Notes under the pieces: model-generated
The model's input: the letters and a program-made list of their open reading frames with translations, nothing else
Database searches by the model: none
What the model was told of the DNA's origin: nothing
NCBI GenBank assembly: GCA_026874595.1
Contig: CM049309.1
Coordinates: forward strand, 51,372,079-51,436,078
Length of the DNA: 64,000 nucleotides
Source: Sipunculus nudus
Taxonomy: Eukaryota; Annelida; Sipuncula; Golfingiida; Sipunculidae
Direction of reading: 5' to 3'
Translations under genes and position numbers: made by a program
Shown here: in pieces, positions 59,173 through 64,000 of the stretch
Layout: each line of letters starts with the position of its first letter
How positions within the stretch are numbered: position 1 is the first letter of the stretch

Positions 59173-61818
59173 AGCTCAGCTGACTATAAGTCATCTGAGC
59201 TATAGTCGTGGTCCATTGTCCGTCGTCCGTCCGTCTGTCTGTCTGTCCGTCCGTCCGTCCGTCCATCCGTCCGTCCGTAGATGTGGCACGTTTTCAAACT
59301 GTAAGACCTAGGAATCCAAAATTCGGCATAATGTTAGATGTCCCCATGATCTCCTACCAAGCCGAAAACTGGGTCTTTACGACTTCGTTCCTTTGAGAAA
59401 TTAAGGAAAAACCTTAATTTTTTATTAAAAACCTATTTTCACACTTCAGGACTGCCTAATATCAAAACCACTCATCTGTTTTTCCTCATATTTACCATAA
59501 ATATTCCTCTATATAGTTCCTATGTACATTCAAGAAATTATGTCTGTATTATATAATTTAAAAAAGTTATGGACCCAAACATAATGCATTTTGTAAAAAA
59601 TCAGGAAAGATATTTGATCACTTAACACAAAACATGTTAAAGCTATGGACCTTTTTTTCCAGGAATATAACTTTAATTAATCAAAATTAAATTGTATACC
59701 CAAAATTAGATGAAAATCTTTTAAATTTTTTAAAATATTAAAAAAATTAAAAAAATTGGTACCTTAAATTTTTGCCAACTTTGACCATGGCACGTTTTTT
59801 TCCTGTAAGTACTGTGGATTTAATTTTCACAGCATGTTTTTGTTAGCTTTTCAACTGTTAACACCAAAAATTTGAAACCAGTTGATTAAATACTGTAGAT
59901 TTTATTCAAATTTTCAAGCACCATGTAACATTGTTTACATCAAGCTAGTGTTATGCAGTTTGCAAGAGCTCAGCTCCCCAGCTTCAGCTCTTAGTTCCTT
60001 AAATTTGGCATACAGTTAGATGTCTCCAAAATCCCCTACCATGCCAAGAATTTGGTCACTAGGACTTAATACCTTCAAGATATTAATGAAAAACTTCATT
60101 TTTCATTAAAAACCCATTGTTACACTTCAAGACTGCCTAATATCAAAACCACTGATCTGACTTTAGTCATAAATAATATACATATTTTTCATTCTCTTTG
60201 CACATGCCAGAATGATGTCAGTATTGCGTAATTGTTTTAAGTTATGGGCCCAAACATAATGCACTTTGTAAAAAATCAAGAAATATATTTACTCCCTTAA
60301 CAAGGGGATTGCTGAAGCTAGAGATTTTTTGTCAGGGATGTAACATTATTTAATCAAGATTCAATTGAATACCCAAAATTAGTTATGAATTTTTCAAATT
60401 TTATAAGTTATTGGTATTAATGTAAAATTAGTAACTTAAATTTTGGCCAATTTTGACCATGGCACGTTTGTTTCCTGTGAGCACTGTTGATATAATTTTC
60501 ATATCATGCAAACATAAGGATTTCAGCTTTTAAGTTTAGAAAGCTGAAAGAAATTGGCCAAAAATTGTAGCTTTTATTAATGTTTTTATGAGACCCTGTC
60601 AGACTTTGGCTCTCTCCAGCCCCTCTTGAGTCACCTGTATATTGACCTTGTTGAACTATCAGCAAATTATGCACGCTTGAGGCGAGGCATACACCAGAAT
60701 CCAGGCAGCTTATGGCCAGCCACAGTTGATCCAGGTGTCCAACCCAACTCATCTAGTAGTTTTAACCAACTACATAACAATAAACAATAAATTAATAAAT
60801 TTTTATTGGTTTTTAATAAAAAATTAAAGAAAAATTGAAAAGGAATTTGTTAGTTTATAATAACAGGAAATTAACTTGCAGTTACTGATGATATAAGAAT
60901 CTTGTATCGATGGATAGAATGTCACGTATTCCAAATAACACCATGCAGTCACCTATGGTATTTTTCAGTTCAATTTTAATGATAAAGAAGTAAATCATAT
61001 CATTCATTACTAATCATTAGGGATCATATGAAGGAAATTAATGATAGACAAAGATGCAGTTGATAATATTAATTCAGATTCCTACTGTGTCTAGTGTGTA
61101 CATTGATGTGAAATTAGTCCAAAATAAATTTTTTACAGTTATTTTTTAATATAAATAAAAGCCATAAAACCAGGTACTTATGATCATTATTTAAATGTGT
61201 GAATTTTGTATATTCTGGATTCTCAACATCATTGTTTAGTGAAAAATGAATAAACACCAGACATGGTGCGAATACTTTGTAATTGTATTTAAATATGAAT
61301 ATGATTATGTACTCCATTATAAAATTTCTTGCATAAAGAATGGGAATTCAGGTAAAATGAAAGTATATGAATACCAGTGCAAATACTTTCAAAATGTATT
61401 CATGAATGCATTCATGAATATATTCTTTAATATTATTTTAATAATCTTTTAAGTTATATTTCATTTTAAAAAATCACATGATTCTCTTATTATTTTTAAT
61501 AAAAATTATATTTGGGACAATATTGGTAATTTTTTTTTAATTAATAGTTAAACCCTTATATTATATATTCTGCTTATAAGTTATATGGCCAAGTCAAAAT
61601 CTGTGTGACAATAGTACTCCATTTGTTAATAAAATAAATGAAATCAATCCTCTTCCCTGTCTTCAACGGTACTATCAAAATCATACATAAGCTAAACAAC
61701 AACAACTCATAATACAGCTTATATTTATTACCACACAAAACCAGCATGTGCCTCATTTCTAAATAATATTTTTTTATCATATATAACAGCTGAGCGTCGT
61801 GACCCATAGGTCCCTTGT
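59173..61818 (+). mobile_element. Family A element, copy A8
   Basis: Start AGCTCAGCTGACTATAAGTC with a CCGT microsatellite (59219-59280); end CAGCTGAGCGTCGTGACC then CATAGGTCCCTTGT. Contains two successive second-subtype core units (59280-59950 and 60000-60590), then AT-rich DNA. Confidence 0.7.
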
Positions 61819-62987
61819 TTTTTAATTGTGAAGCTGTTTCCACTCCAATGTACAAAACAGTTCTTGAGTAATCCAGAAGAAAATAATTTCCATTTAAACC
61901 ATTCAATTGAAATATAATTAAACCCATCAGTAGGTATAATTTAATTATATTTGAGCCAAATTATGGATAAATAAAGGTGCAATTTAGAATTGTGAATTCT
62001 GAATCAAGTGTTGTTTTCAGATATGTATTGTTTTGCAAATTCAAAAATATATTTTATAACAAAATTGATACAGCTGTGTGAATAAATCGAAGTCACCTGA
62101 GCAAATTAGCTGTGAATGAACTTAATTATTCAGATATATATGTTATACCTTTAAATGTTAAGTCAGATTTATTAACTTGAAAAAAAAATTGATGTAAAAA
62201 AAATGAGGATCATATGCAAAAATCCTTTCATTATATTTTCACAGCAGGCACATGTGAGGAGATAATCTGTTAAAATCTGAAATATGAAAATAAAAGCTCA
62301 CAAATTAGGCCAGTCATTGAAGTCTGTATAGAGTGTCTATTTTATCATTTGCTTTGTCAGGTTCCAGGCCACCCACTTTGGTCACCAAGCTCTGATTTGG
62401 TAACGTTATTTCTGGACATATGAGTCAAATTATCGGTAAATGAAGGTGTAATTTAAAATTTTGAAGTCAGATTAAATTAAAGATACAGTTGTGTATGAAA
62501 ATATAAACATAAAAATGGATGCATCTGTATGCATTATGTGAGATTAATGACAGAATCAAGGATTAATGATGATGCAGTGTAGCACTGTGAATCAACTGAT
62601 ATATTCGGATACCTATGTTATATTGTAATTGTATAAAATACATAATATACATGAAAAAATTGATGTAATAAATGTTGTGGATCAAATGCAAATATTGTGC
62701 AATACAAAATACCAGTAATATTCACGTATATAGTTCCTATGTACAACCAGGAATGAGCTCAGTTATTGTAATATAAAAAAGTTACATGTGGGTCGATACA
62801 TCCAGCTTACTGATTGCTGCATCATTTTTACAGCCAATTCACATGTATATTTATATGATCACTATTATTAGACCCAAGTCAGTATTTCATAACTCATATT
62901 GAAAATCTAGAGACTTATCCAAATATATTTCTTTATTTGAAAAAAAAGAAACCATTCTATACCCATGATTATATCTGAATATTGTAA

Positions 62988-64000
62988 TTGTATCCGCCAA
63001 AAGGAAGTTTTGCGGATACTATGTTTTTGACCGGGTACTGCCGCCGCTGCCGCCGCCGCGTTCGTTTCCGGAGAACTCCTCTGAGACTACTTGACAGATT
63101 TTTCCGAAACTTACACCAATTATCGGGTCACATGTTAACTGGTGCCTAACCAATTGGCCTTGACCTCTGACCTTTCCTCTCTGCCCAGTGTCCGTTTGTG
63201 CTTATGTTTCCACACATAAACCCACATATCTCGGGAACCGTTTGACCCATCAGGAAAAAAATTTTGTACAAAAATGTAGCCCTTGGATAGCTTTATAACA
63301 TACACAAAAAATGGTGGCGCCACCTGCAGCCATTTTTGCTCATTGTCCATCTGTTCATCTGCCTTCAGTTAAAATCACTCATCTCTCTGCAGTGGTTTGA
63401 CTAATTCACCTGAAATTCGGCATGCGTATACATCCTAGATAGCTTTCTTGATTTTATGACAGGTGGTGCCACTAACATTCACGTTCACGCTGCAGACATC
63501 CTAGCTCATATCTCAGGAACCGTTCGACCCATCAGGAAAAAATTTTTTTACAAATGTAGCCCATGGATAGCTTTATAACATACATAAAAATGGTGGCGCC
63601 ACCTGCAGCCACTTTTGCACAGCGTCAATCTGTTTGTCTGCCTTTAGTTAAAATCACTCATATCTCTGCAGTGGTTTGACTAAATTACCTGAAATTTGGC
63701 ATGTGTATACATCCCGCATAGCTTTCTTGATTTTATGACAGGTGGCGCCACCTGCATTCACATTCACGCTGTAGACATCCATGCTTATATCTCCGGACTT
63801 GTTCGACCAATCAGGAAAAAAATTTTACACAAATGTAGCCCTTGGATAGCTTTATTACATACACAAAAATGGTGGCGCCACCTGCAGCCATTGTTGCACA
63901 GCCTCCATCTGTTTGTCTGCTGTGGGATAAAATCAGTCATATCTCTGCAGTGGTTTGACTTTTCAACCTGAAATTTTGCATGTGTATACATCTTGGATAG
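62988..64000 (+). mobile_element. Family D element, start of a further TTGTATC-type repeat element
   Basis: Begins TTGTATCCGCCAAAAGGAAG, preceded by A, with an immediate hairpin (TATCCGC...GCGGATA). The core has units of about 280 bases ('ggaaccgtttgacccatcaggaaaaaa...atgtagccc.tggatagctttataacatac'), each with GGTGGCGCCACC (63313, 63594, 63741, 63870). It continues past the window. Confidence 0.65.

Larger units (their letters stand above)
56279..64000 (+). other. Start of PPIP5K intron 18, to the window end
   Basis: No further exon found. Contains a SINE, A7 (57285-58130), family C (58150-59143), A8 (59173-61818), decayed family A core (about 61950-62980) and family D (62988-64000). 56610-57280 is unrecognised. 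Confidence 0.7.

Noticed and set aside
56279-64000. Search for the next PPIP5K exon (expected EYGIT...EKLEIA segment)
   Set aside because: No frame with an acceptor and this motif was found, so the gene is treated as continuing beyond the window.

Overview
This is an AT-rich, intron-rich animal nuclear DNA window carrying one recognisable host gene: most of a diphosphoinositol pentakisphosphate kinase gene (PPIP5K/VIP1) on the + strand. Eighteen coding exons between 8742 and 56278 were located by splice sites, phase and protein similarity recalled from the family. They join in frame to 778 codons. They cover the N-terminus, the ATP-grasp kinase domain and most of the histidine-acid-phosphatase-like domain. 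The 3' end of the gene lies beyond the window and no 5' non-coding exon could be proven. The repeat types (DIRS-like retrotransposon, Helitron-like elements with tandem cores, tRNA-derived SINEs, CG-containing MITEs) suggest a marine invertebrate, probably a mollusc and perhaps a bivalve. That is inference, not a demonstrated assignment.

Layout. 1-1468: decayed 3' part of a DIRS/Ngaro-like tyrosine-recombinase retrotransposon with a 68-base inverted repeat. 1469-8741: upstream DNA, mostly two tandem-repeat arrays (about 155-base units at 2280-3560 and about 338-base units at 4580-7700), the second within hairpin-ended mobile elements here called family A. 8742-31560: exons 1-15, with introns of about 0.35 to 5.4 kb. 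31561-53806: a 22-kb intron holding a candidate 78-base cassette exon and a 5.7-kb nested transposon cluster. 53807-56278: exons 16-18. 56279-64000: intron made almost wholly of family A copies, a 147-base tandem-repeat element (family C) and the start of another repeat element (family D).

Gene structure points: (1) exon 12 exists as two alternative copies, 12a and 12b, with the same phases and homologous but different sequence, so they look mutually exclusive; (2) the acceptor regions of exons 3 and 12a are preceded by tandem decayed copies of the acceptor plus the start of the exon (83-base and 60-base periods); (3) exon 3 appears to use a GC donor; (4) a phase-compatible 26-codon cassette exon lies in the large intron; (5) short upstream ORFs precede the start codon.

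Mobile DNA. Family B elements (TTGTATC...hairpin-9 nt-CTAG) behave like Helitrons: two copies nested in a tandem-repeat host can be removed on paper to restore the host unit, giving insertion at A^T without target duplication. Families A, B and D share the palindrome GGTGGCGCCACC inside otherwise different core repeats. Some arrays carry repeated perfect nuclear-receptor half-site arrangements (AGGTCAnnnTGACCT and AGGTCAAAGGTCA). hAT-like and mariner-like MITEs and SINEs fill much of the rest. All coordinates and repeats were read by eye; no alignment or database search was run.
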